Part shown: piece by piece, positions 40,801 through 43,900 of the stretch
Layout: each line of letters begins with the position of its first letter
Position numbering within the stretch: position 1 is the first letter of the stretch
NCBI GenBank assembly: GCA_903813345.2
Contig: CAIIXF020000003.1
Span: 27,975,248-28,039,247, forward strand
DNA: 64,000 bases
Direction of reading: 5' to 3'
Source: Owenia fusiformis
Lineage: Eukaryota > Annelida > Polychaeta > Sabellida > Oweniidae
Made by a program: the position numbers and the translations under genes
The notes under the pieces: model-generated
Told to the model about the DNA's origin: nothing
Database searches by the model: none
What the model saw: the letters and a program-made list of their open reading frames with translations, nothing else

Positions 40801-43130
40801 GCCTAATCCCCCTCCATCATTTTTGTACGATCACCGGGCGCGCATGTAAAGGACACAATGTTGTATTATGTACATGTTATTGGAGCATAAACCCCAATAT
40901 ATCAATACTCATTTAATATTATAGCTCAAGATCACCCATGTGAAGGACACCATGTTGTATTATGCACGTGTACTAGAGCATAGACCCTACAACTCGGAGA
41001 CAAAGACCATAAATCTTGGAGCGACATATGGTGTACTTGTCCTTGATATGATACAGTACTATTCAAGCCCAGCCAACAGGGAACCATTTGGTATGTTAAT
41101 GGTTCTGTTTTTATTATATCAACACAGTGGTTACATTATTATAGTCTTCAATCTTTGGGGGATGGTGTTCGGAAGTTTGTTTGGCATTCGGTGTTTGGTG
41201 GTTGTCATTTGCTTGTCAATGTCTATAACAAATGGCAGAAATTGATTATGAAATAACCTGAATGTAATATTTATAGGACGTCCAAAGAAAGATGCAGTGT
41301 GTGCTGTACAAGGGAAAGGGAATGTGTTTTACAGGTAGGCATCCTCACCATATAAAACTACTTATAGTATCCCTGCTGTTTTGAGTCATAGTGATCTCTA
41401 TGTTCAGAGTGGTTGCATTTTAAATAACCTACCTTCAAAATAAAAAATCATGCCATCCTTATACTATGAATGATATATATGATTCTTTAACATTCTTTTT
41501 TTGAAATACCAAAAATTGCATCCATGTTGTTATCAGGGAGAAAGCATTATGATAAACATTAAAAATTGAGCCACTTTTTGTGAATATAATATGATGTACA
41601 AAACGGTGAAATTCTAGTGTTTTATTCCCAATTTGAATTCCTGTTTGAAGTTTTTTTTAATTGTTATTTTCACTAAATATTCATTTAATTAGCTTGATAT
41701 TAAATATAAATGGATACTTCATATTATTTCAAGGGTCAAAGTGCTGGACACTCCCATGCAAGACTTAAAGGGACACATCCTTCCATTCAATGGACAATAT
41801 TTAGATGAGGGTCGCACTGAAGTCGTCAACCAATCACAGCTCTATAAGCTACCAGACAACCTGCTAGAAATCCCTCCACAGGTATGTTTAACTATAAATT
41901 TTAAAAAGAAGTTTTGGCTTGTCAAACCTCAAAGAGGTTATGTGCAATAATTGTCGAAATCGTTGTTCCCTCTTCAAAAGAGAAGACGCAAAAATCTTTC
42001 CTTATAAGGGCAAAATATTTCCCATGATGCAGTTCACGGAGGAACAAATTTATACTTCCTTATTTTCCCTCATAGGTTTAACATGGGGGTTTTCACACCT
42101 ATTTTTCAAATGATATATTCGTTCATATTCCCGTACGAGAGTACAGAAAAAATTATTAGAAACGATTGATCTCTCATTAATCTTAATATAACAGCTATTT
42201 TTTCATTGTATTAATTCATAGCGTGGTGAAAACGATGATTGAAAAGTGAGAAAATATTCCGGAAGAGAAGGTCACGTGATCAGTAGACTAGTCGCCATAT
42301 TGGAAAAAACAATTCCATTCGACTTTCAATACTTTCATGCCAATCTTACCACACTACAAACTGCGACATCGATGCAACAACTGAATAAAAGTATTCATCT
42401 TCAAATTACATTATAGAGTTACGTTGAAAACCCACAAACAACTGAGCAGTAGACCAAAGAAGACACGTCGCTATTATCTAGGTCAATCTGTTCAGTGGTC
42501 CGAAAGCAAATCTATAGTACTCGTTTCCGAATTTTTTTGTTCATTGTACAATCTTTTATTGATTAAACTCGGTATACTGACTATTAAAGCAATGACAAAG
42601 AAGAATACTTACGATGGTGTCATTGTTTTATTTAGCGTACGGGTGTAAAAACAAAATTGAGTAATTAGTTTGATTTAGAACTTTCGTGTCACGCAAATAG
42701 CTACGCGAAATGCATAGTGGGAAAATATTGACCAATCAAATTTTGTCCTTTTTGAGTGCTTTTTCAGTGCATATTTGCGAACGTTCTGATTCAAAGAGCT
42801 AACCGCGAAAGGGAGAATTGAATAATGTGTGCTGCAGTTGAGGAGATATATTCACCATGGTATAGCAGGTTAATGCATTCGAAACGTAGGTGAGGTGTCT
42901 TTGGGGGTATTGTGGTTACAGTGATCTCCCCAGTATTAAAGCAAGTGGGCGCAGCACCCACCTGAGATCTTGAAACTGAAATATCAATTATCAGATCAGT
43001 TCACATTTTCTATGACTAGGAGCTCTACTTGAAAAGTTTTTATTCTTTTCAATATTTTGTTTTGCAGGCTGTCCAAGTCTATCTGTGTAGAATCAAGCCT
43101 TATGACATGGACATCGCATGGCCCCTTAAG
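1764..43130 (+). CDS. TDRD12: TDRD12-like Tudor/helicase protein, 16 exons, partial at both ends
   Basis: Sixteen exons join with matching phases: 1764-1864, 3240-3353, 3712-3900, 13255-13422, 13968-14069, 14911-15147, 35739-35867, 36296-36416, 38081-38241, 38999-39130, 39518-39579, 39946-40048, 40925-41090, 41277-41334, 41734-41881, 43068-43130 (2054 nt, about 684 aa). All use GT-AG. The order is a Ser/Glu-rich linker, a two-lobe DEAD-type helicase fold (Walker A S-G-K-T; T-P-H-S-L-L; motif II position D-D-G-D; V-I-F-T-S), and then a Tudor region (K-I-T-H-V-K-D...Y-Y-A-R-V). Family knowledge: TDRD12 and its insect Yb relatives act in germline piRNA biogenesis in cytoplasmic nuage. The N-terminal exons lie upstream. 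After 43130 I found no further exon, although the frame is still open at a donor. Four minus-strand genes lie in its introns. Family assignment is strong; orthology is inferred. Confidence 0.85.
1847..1978 (+). repeat. 33-bp tandem repeat spanning a splice donor
   Basis: Four copies at exact 33-bp spacing (1847, 1880, 1913, 1946). Each has the last 18 bases of the exon (agtatgcctaaacttgag) plus about 15 intron bases starting gtaaga. The first copy is the real exon end. The later copies carry gag|gtaag, gat|gtaag and cag|gtaag, so several could act as donors. Confidence 0.9.
2066..2721. mobile_element. hAT-type non-autonomous element (MITE)
   Basis: The terminal inverted repeats are tagaggtgtcacgg and ccgtgacacctcta. 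They are flanked by near-identical 8-bp duplications (tggcgaat at 2058-2065, ttgcgaat at 2722-2729). An 8-bp target duplication with this kind of terminus is typical of the hAT superfamily. The interior has cccgtcccg stretches shared with the element at 31191 and the fragment near 40261. A 128-codon minus-strand frame inside resembles nothing I recognise. Confidence 0.75.
2866..3239 (+). repeat. 41-bp tandem repeat spanning a splice acceptor
   Basis: About nine copies of a 41-bp unit made of the intron end (atattttatatttacag) plus the first 26 bases of the exon at 3240 (gcaggtctacagaag...). The last unit is the working acceptor. Upstream copies carry many intact tttacag sites. Confidence 0.9.
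3240..3900 (+). CDS. TDRD12: TDRD12-like helicase start: exons 3240-3353 and 3712-3900
   Basis: Exon 3240-3353 ends in [17 protein letters not shown]. Exon 3712-3900 gives [17 protein letters not shown] (the Q-A-x-x-W-P region that corresponds to the Q motif), then [13 protein letters not shown], which is motif I (Walker A) with the Lys-Thr pair kept. It ends in G-Y-G just before a gtgagt donor. Both exons are phase 0, and the next exon is 9.4 kb downstream at 13255. Confidence 0.85.
4206..12417 (-). CDS. Cytosolic sulfotransferase (SULT family), seven exons, 309 aa
   Basis: Minus-strand exons in coding order: 12417-12261, 9275-9162, 8869-8727, 7886-7757, 7358-7264, 5113-4936, 4318-4206 (930 nt including the stop), all in phase. 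The family transfers sulfate from PAPS to hydroxyl or amine acceptors. Seen: the phosphosulfate loop region Y49-M-R-S-G-T54, where most members have Y-P-K-S-G-T; the K-T-H motif with the likely catalytic His122; R144-N-P-K with Ser152 for the 3'-phosphate; S-W-F-D...W-W-E-H-R-D; R271-K-G; and the K-x-x-F-T-V-x-x-x-E dimer motif at 279-288. Length is typical (about 290-310). The start was set at Met at 12415-12417, because a longer frame upstream adds no recognisable sequence and contains a possible acceptor. The gene lies wholly inside a TDRD12 intron. The substrate cannot be told. Confidence 0.93.
4911..4952 (-). repeat. 21-bp duplication of an exon end and donor site
   Basis: Two copies of a 21-bp unit (catatgcgtaaag plus gtaatttc on the minus strand) sit at the 3' end of the sulfotransferase exon at 4936-5113. 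Both copies have an intact AAAG|GTAA donor. Using the distal one would extend the exon to 4915 and add seven in-frame residues, repeating H-M-R-K-G. Confidence 0.9.
5299..7292 (-). repeat. 41-bp minisatellite, about 48 copies, built from a sulfotransferase exon-donor junction
   Basis: On the minus strand the unit is 29 bases of exon end (acttcctcaactatgag... ttcaag) plus 12 intron bases (gtaaagccattt). The rightmost unit, 7252-7292, is the real exon end at 7264. Variants are arranged in a higher-order pattern: the distinctive actcaaagtttggcaag variant recurs near 5497, 5660, 5823, 5987, 6191, 6354, 6518 and 6682, a spacing of 163-164 bp (four monomers) or 204 (five). Most copies keep the AAGGTAAAG donor. 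Confidence 0.95.
7887..8726. other. Sulfotransferase intron with two perfect or near-perfect hairpins
   Basis: The intron between the exons at 7757 and 8727 contains a hairpin at 8449-8488 (tgtattgg... arms). It also has a perfect 24-bp inverted repeat: 8557-8580 (ctgtattgctactgagattg...) against 8627-8650, with a 46-bp loop. These look like remnants of a foldback element. No coding sequence was seen. Confidence 0.7.
9850..10325. repeat. Dispersed 'gtcacca...tggtgaca' family copy
   Basis: Begins near gtcaccaccttgaaagtgat, contains repeats of caacttgcttcaatttgacc and of gaccttcaatgaccttctc, and ends ggtggtgacattttg. Related pieces occur at 1300-1420, 24020-24140, 38870-38995, 39590-39735, 41115-41250 and 46440-46890. 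Non-coding. Confidence 0.6.
10430..11477 (-). mobile_element. Mariner-like element with degenerate transposase remnant
   Basis: The terminal inverted repeats are about 40 bp (cgagggttgtcccagaagta inward from each end) and are flanked by TA at 10428-10429 and 11478-11479. On the minus strand at 10810-11001 a remnant reads [16 protein letters not shown], then L-D-D-D, which matches the helix-turn-helix part of mariner transposases. The catalytic domain is not intact. It sits in the first sulfotransferase intron. Confidence 0.85.
12578..12846. mobile_element. Short inverted-repeat element (MITE)
   Basis: The ends are inverted repeats: caccctattcaaagtgagcg at the left and cgctcacttagcatagggtg at the right, about 24 bp with mismatches. 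The interior is about 220 bp and non-coding. It lies just upstream of the sulfotransferase start, so it could carry or disturb its promoter; no promoter motif was identified. Confidence 0.65.
13255..15147 (+). CDS. TDRD12: TDRD12-like helicase N-lobe: exons 13255-13422, 13968-14069, 14911-15147
   Basis: The first exon reads [14 protein letters not shown] (motif Ia region). The second reads [14 protein letters not shown] (motif Ib region) and ends R-V-C-H-L. The third opens I-L-D-D-G-D-I-L at the motif II position, followed by [11 protein letters not shown] at the motif III position. All are phase 0. D-D-G-D in place of D-E-A-D removes the usual catalytic Glu. A palindromic repeat element lies in the intron directly before the third exon. 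Confidence 0.87.
14137..14785 (+). mobile_element. 'atcccatcgaa' element with palindromic tandem units, copy 1
   Basis: Starts atcccatcgaatgaagttcg, followed by a gtccgtcc run and then about four units of roughly 135 bp. Each unit contains the palindrome ccattttgaaaaatgg and the phrase gtggagcgattttgttcata. It closes with ttcgatgggat, the inverse of the start, plus a shared tail. It resembles 25763-27912 and, more distantly, 31882-32531. Non-autonomous. Confidence 0.75.
15698..17648 (-). CDS. Short-chain dehydrogenase/reductase (classical SDR), two exons, 273 aa
   Basis: Exon 1 is 17648-17021 and exon 2 is 15891-15698; the split Gly codon joins them in phase (822 nt with stop). Classical SDR marks are seen: T11-G-S-S-S-G-I-G18 nucleotide loop, N-N-A-G at 91-94, an Asn at 114, Ser142-Ser146 and the Y156-x-x-x-K160 catalytic pair, N-P-G-Y near 185-188, and in exon 2 [16 protein letters not shown]...H-D-G-G. 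Gly36-Arg37 after the second strand suggests NADP(H) preference. It resembles FabG-type and animal 3-oxoacyl-ACP-reductase-like proteins; the substrate is unknown. It lies antisense in the 20.6-kb TDRD12 intron, upstream of the related CARD genes, with no sign of operon-like linkage. Confidence 0.93.
16430..16705. mobile_element. Foldback element in the SDR intron
   Basis: Arms of about 95 bp are imperfect inverse copies: tatcattttaaagcttatcc... near 16438 pairs with ...ataagctttaaaatgatata near 16679. The loop is about 90 bp. Non-coding. Confidence 0.6.
17649..18834. other. Spacer between the SDR gene and the truncated CARD gene
   Basis: AT-rich, about 1.2 kb. Near 18706 there is a cagggtgtccaaat string like the ends of the elements at 43153 and 61474. 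I see no supported gene. Confidence 0.5.
18835..19950 (-). CDS. CARD-domain protein, truncated paralogue, 371 aa
   Basis: Start placed at the ATG at 19948-19950: a likely acceptor (ttaattccag) lies just upstream and the longer frame before it looks non-coding. Residues about 27-115 form a six-helix CARD-like segment ([17 protein letters not shown], then L-L-D-K-L-K-Y-R-D, then [11 protein letters not shown]). A Ser/Thr-rich linker follows, then a C-terminal stretch with E-S-V-W-H-A-V, which aligns with residues about 222-300 of the CARD-NHL protein at 29363-30781 (S-C-V-W-H-A-I). The protein stops where the paralogue's propeller begins. CARDs recruit partners in innate immune or apoptotic signalling by CARD-CARD contact; the partner is unknown here. 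It could be a regulator, a decoy or a decaying copy. Confidence 0.8.
   Translation of the reverse strand: MQRKQSAVNGAIEVTSPISPVPVGHMSPAHKETLKSLHAHIVEEVDAKHLMDVLYQNRVFTDEMKDEILSKQTRHEQMRELLDKLKYRDSNAFDVFVDVLKKDYPHIAESVDEELSRQTLVQTVYNLKLHLANGRIYKDSALVEEISELACALSKMYFVDENSTSNSTEVEISSNEVGTTSVDQFNDKQDVPISALKVPKSDRPNLTIRSHSFPGVVHHATENLTSEKSMLSSPLKYDKPSFSGYEYQAPEENDSPAAVDVTDSPLVITEPDPNSIIPKGEPVFYKLDWETNLLDNDKFVVIKRKHGPCEAVLCDEKLHVKKQLLESESVWHAVLSTDIVVLLYGDAKKKLFDVEGQFIRDMSPGEQLLSS
19951..22600. other. TDRD12 intron interval without recognised gene
   Basis: About 2.6 kb, AT-rich. A poly-C tract lies near 20515 and short open frames are unconvincing. The 5' leader exon(s) of the CARD gene probably lie in the first few hundred bases but cannot be placed. 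Confidence 0.5.
22606..24850. mobile_element. Possible inverted-repeat element holding a nested insertion
   Basis: Left edge aaagcttgtttttgcaaatg and then cccgttagttt. The right edge near 24700-24845 contains inverse versions (catttgcgaatacaagctta, actaacggg). The arms are about 100-130 bp and imperfect. The interior is occupied by the ggctcac element copy 2. Boundaries are approximate. Confidence 0.4.
22860..24390 (+). mobile_element. Dispersed 'ggctcacacagtgagcc' element, copy 2, with an internal insertion
   Basis: Same head hairpin, gtccgtcc run, body and tail hairpin as 696-1680, but about 545 bp longer. The surplus lies at roughly 23425-23985, where the copy-1 text 'accgttttt|gagatatttgac' is split. 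That insert has no recognised coding sequence. Confidence 0.7.
24391..25762. other. TDRD12 intron interval without recognised gene
   Basis: AT-rich sequence. Nothing beyond the right edge of the inverted repeat near 24700-24850 was recognised. Confidence 0.5.
25763..27912 (+). mobile_element. 'atcccatcgaa' element, copy 2, expanded tandem array
   Basis: Head atcccatcgaacgaagttcg with a long gtccgtcc run, then about 13 units of 125-140 bp, each with gtggagcgattttgttcata and a palindrome such as gccattttgaaaaatggc. The tail is ttcgatgggattcgctacgc. The head and tail form a short inverted repeat, as in copy 1. Unit number differs strongly between copies, so the array expands and contracts. Confidence 0.8.
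27913..29362. other. Interval between repeat element and CARD-NHL gene
   Basis: No supported gene. A pair of inverse strings, tactactcaaaaaatgtta near 28513 and aaccttttttgagtagtac near 29189, may bound a degenerate transposon of about 690 bp; the interior was not identified. Confidence 0.35.
29363..30781 (-). CDS. CARD-NHL-like propeller protein, 472 aa
   Basis: Single open exon; start chosen at the ATG at 30779-30781 (the frame extends only five codons further). Residues about 8-98 are CARD-like ([12 protein letters not shown], then C-Y-S-K-G-I-L-T, then C-R-A-F-L-D-K-L, then [11 protein letters not shown]). A Ser/Pro linker covers about 145-210. From about 260 to the end there are repeated blade patterns typical of NHL or six-bladed propellers ([40 protein letters not shown]). 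A CARD would give homotypic signalling contacts and the propeller a ligand- or RNA-binding face; that pairing of roles is inference. It has no RING or B-box, unlike TRIM-NHL proteins. It is the paralogue of the gene at 18835-19950. Confidence 0.85.
   Translation of the reverse strand: MQKEDPKLSSVHKRAIQACYEDITESLDVDSIMDLCYSKGILTKPMKDDIMAMPTPAKKCRAFLDKLDSCTVDEFNEFLNVLKEKNYEYLADSIEQVLLEKTFINAEYYISLANKMSAKDSAHAKESAKRLIPIFKKLMSTNQLEINEVQTPLVLSSGIAPLKASSVDSTRMPSIHLVDQPESSKFLSRSMSTDLSNRRQAPHFTIVHETPNPRFRLIFSICFFKNGSQVQIVIDEDGDTKAILCDVQSQVIDVLVVSSCVWHAICNNQDIAAISCKPESVPMVKLFNSSGSHLKNIVLHQIEIPSRLGFFSDHQLLIADNKAKVLHIVDIQSDGSSNQNFGHGRVGDFESIEDIAVDSGKNHVFVADSQGRSVKSYDISGNLLFEYTGSDINSGINPKSLCVDSNGCVIIADNISNHIELLDQEGVFVKNIISKEPDIHSPIAVTFDRKGGLVVVTNVIGQPGIYIVTPEQ
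31191..31449. mobile_element. hAT-type MITE, short copy
   Basis: Ends tagggatgtca and tgacatcccta, flanked by 8-bp near-identical duplications (ggtaagat at 31183-31190, tgtaagat at 31450-31457). The interior shares cccgtcccg-type text with 2066-2721. It lies upstream of the CARD-NHL gene. Confidence 0.75.
31882..32531 (+). mobile_element. Diverged relative of the 'atcccatcgaa' elements
   Basis: Begins atcccaacgaatgaac and ends gttcgttgggat, with a ccgtcc-like stretch after the head and one gccacttttaaaatggtgg palindrome. The tandem units are mostly absent or decayed. Non-coding. Confidence 0.55.
32897..34301. mobile_element. Mariner-like element with about 200-bp inverted repeats
   Basis: The left end (ccaggtcgttcaataagttc) and right end (inverse, ending gaacgacctgg) are flanked by TA at 32895-32896 and 34302-34303. 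The arms run inward about 205 bp, to the tacgtcaca-type string near 33095 and its inverse near 34100. No intact transposase was found. A separate foldback sits inside at 33519-33690. Confidence 0.85.
33519..33690. repeat. Palindrome with 82-bp arms nested in the mariner-like element
   Basis: Arms start acaaatagtgactgcca and end with the inverse tggcagtcactatttgt; the centre is near 33604 (cctgcagcc). I estimate about 83% pairing along the arms by eye. Capable of a long hairpin; non-coding. Confidence 0.85.
34484..35174 (+). mobile_element. Unclassified element with short inverted ends and a decayed reading frame
   Basis: Left end ctttagcgtgctgccgg; right end ggcagcatggtaaagg, roughly inverse. 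Inside, an ATG at 34744 opens a 32-codon frame ([10 protein letters not shown]...) that then stops. The acidic start and a later [10 protein letters not shown] stretch recall piggyBac-type transposase N-termini, but this is weak. Two ccggcggac direct repeats lie at the head. Confidence 0.35.
35477..35738 (+). repeat. 131-bp tandem duplication of an acceptor and the first part of an exon
   Basis: Two upstream copies (about 35477-35607 and 35608-35738) repeat the acceptor ccactgtgttacag and the first 60-70 bases of the exon at 35739 (attgt.actgtttgctatga...), then diverge after ggctttaccaa into non-exon sequence. The second copy is nearly identical to the true exon start; the first has more changes. 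Confidence 0.9.
35739..38241 (+). CDS. TDRD12: TDRD12-like helicase C-lobe: exons 35739-35867, 36296-36416, 38081-38241
   Basis: The first exon reads [10 protein letters not shown] and [13 protein letters not shown] (motif IV region). The second, starting M-L-K-S-Q-C-Y, ends D-H-P-I-L. The third continues [22 protein letters not shown] (motif V region: canonical T-D-x-x-A-R-G becomes T-D-E-C-Q-Q-Q). No H-R-x-G-R-x-G-R (motif VI) is present, which suggests an ATPase-weak or structural helicase fold. Phases 0, 1 and 0 match. The donor of the second exon is the seed of a 1.4-kb array. Confidence 0.87.
36381..37806 (+). repeat. 49-bp minisatellite, about 29 copies, built from an exon-donor junction
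   Basis: The unit is the last 36 bases of the exon 36296-36416 (atgctacatataaatcaggg... atcttag) plus 13 intron bases (gtaagtctcatct). The first unit is the real exon end. Spacing is 49 bp (36381, 36430, 36479...). Most copies keep ttag|gtaagt; some are mutated to ttaggaaag, ttagataag or ctaagctaag. Reading through the first donor meets a taa within the second unit, so only the first donor is productive. Confidence 0.95.
38440..38835. mobile_element. Foldback/MITE-like inverted repeats
   Basis: Near 38705-38830, gatatcaaatatcaacactc pairs with its inverse across a short cattcgcttcgctcactc-type centre. Outer gtgatat strings flank both sides (38470-38560 and 38800-38835). AT-rich, non-coding, inside a TDRD12 intron. 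Confidence 0.6.
38999..43130 (+). CDS. TDRD12: TDRD12-like Tudor region: nine exons
   Basis: Exons 38999-39130, 39518-39579, 39946-40048, 40925-41090, 41277-41334, 41734-41881 and 43068-43130, following the C-lobe. The segment [30 protein letters not shown] has the start of an extended Tudor domain. Later pieces include D-A-V-C-A-V-Q...V-F-Y-R and the final [15 protein letters not shown]. Tudor domains of this family bind dimethylarginine on PIWI proteins; an aromatic cage cannot be judged here. The count of nine in the label includes the two helicase-proximal exons; seven are listed. The coding frame is open at 43130 and continues in exons I could not find. Confidence 0.8.
39590..39735. repeat. 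'gtcaccacc...tggtgaca' family, short copy
   Basis: Starts gtcaccaccacaacaagtgg immediately after the exon ending 39579 and ends gtggtgacattttgcatgtt. Sister copies at 38870-38995, 41115-41250 and 46440 share the tail text. Non-coding. Confidence 0.6.
40255..40350. mobile_element. Fragment of the 2066-2721 hAT-type family
   Basis: Contains cccaatattggaccgaattt and, further on, aaaatgcat.aaa.gtgtataaatag, colinear with 2085-2205. No ends or target duplication are visible. Confidence 0.55.
40841..40895 (+). pseudogene. Decayed partial copy of the exon at 40925
   Basis: In the frame of exon 40925-41090 this reads [15 protein letters not shown]-stop, against [15 protein letters not shown] in the true exon. 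Offset is about 100 bp. It is a local duplication of the exon's start region that has since mutated, with a stop codon. Confidence 0.8.
41882..43067. other. TDRD12 intron without recognised gene
   Basis: About 1.2 kb before the last visible exon. No transposon ends or coding sequence recognised with confidence. Confidence 0.5.
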
Positions 43131-43152
43131 GTAATATTTAAAAATGAATAAA

Positions 43153-43334
43153 CAGGGTGTCCAAAAAAATTGTACCCTGACAAATAATATCCCTTTAAGT
43201 GATGAAGGAATATTCTTGTCTTGACATGGGATCATCTGAAAAAATTCTCATTATCATGTAAAAGTTAACTTTTTTGATAAAGAAATAAAAAGTTATTCTC
43301 ATTTCATTTGAGTACAATCTTTTGGGGACACCTG
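43153..43334. mobile_element. 182-bp MITE
   Basis: Inverted ends cagggtgtccaaaaaaattg and caatcttttggggacacctg. Similar ends occur near 18706 and 61474. Non-coding. Confidence 0.7.
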
Positions 43335-43900
43335 GTACTTATATTTAACCAATACATTTAGCACCCTAAATTATTTATTTCAAGATGATTAAATATTAAT
43401 GTTTAGTTGAAATGAAGATGCCTTAAACGATATGCATGCATTATTATTGGAAAGTATACGTCAAATAGTCCTGTAAATTATTTATTTATTTTATGACCAT
43501 GTTTTGACAATGAGACTTGGAATGCCATTACAAATCAATTATCTATGGATCTCATCATGAACATTTTAAGTGCTTTGACATAAAACCTATGAATTGTACA
43601 AAATGACTGTAACATCCTAATAAATTCTTGATTTGTGATCTGGTAGACATAAAATAAGGATTAATATGAGCCAAGATATACTGTAATAGTCTGCATCTTT
43701 ATATTTCATCTTTAATTTATCAACAATAGTACAATAACGTCATTGGTCCAATATTTCGCTATATTGCCCGCAGAAATGACGTTTTTAGTATTATTACCAC
43801 CGTTAATGACCAGGACTGAAACAGCAAGAAAATCTTACGCACTGAAAATAATCACTTTTAACTTTAAAGATTATGCAGATTTTATGTATAATAGACATAT
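43335..43900. other. Spacer between last visible TDRD12 exon and GT31 gene
   Basis: About 570 bp, AT-rich, likely holding the 3' UTR of the minus-strand glycosyltransferase. No further TDRD12 exon could be recognised. Confidence 0.5.
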
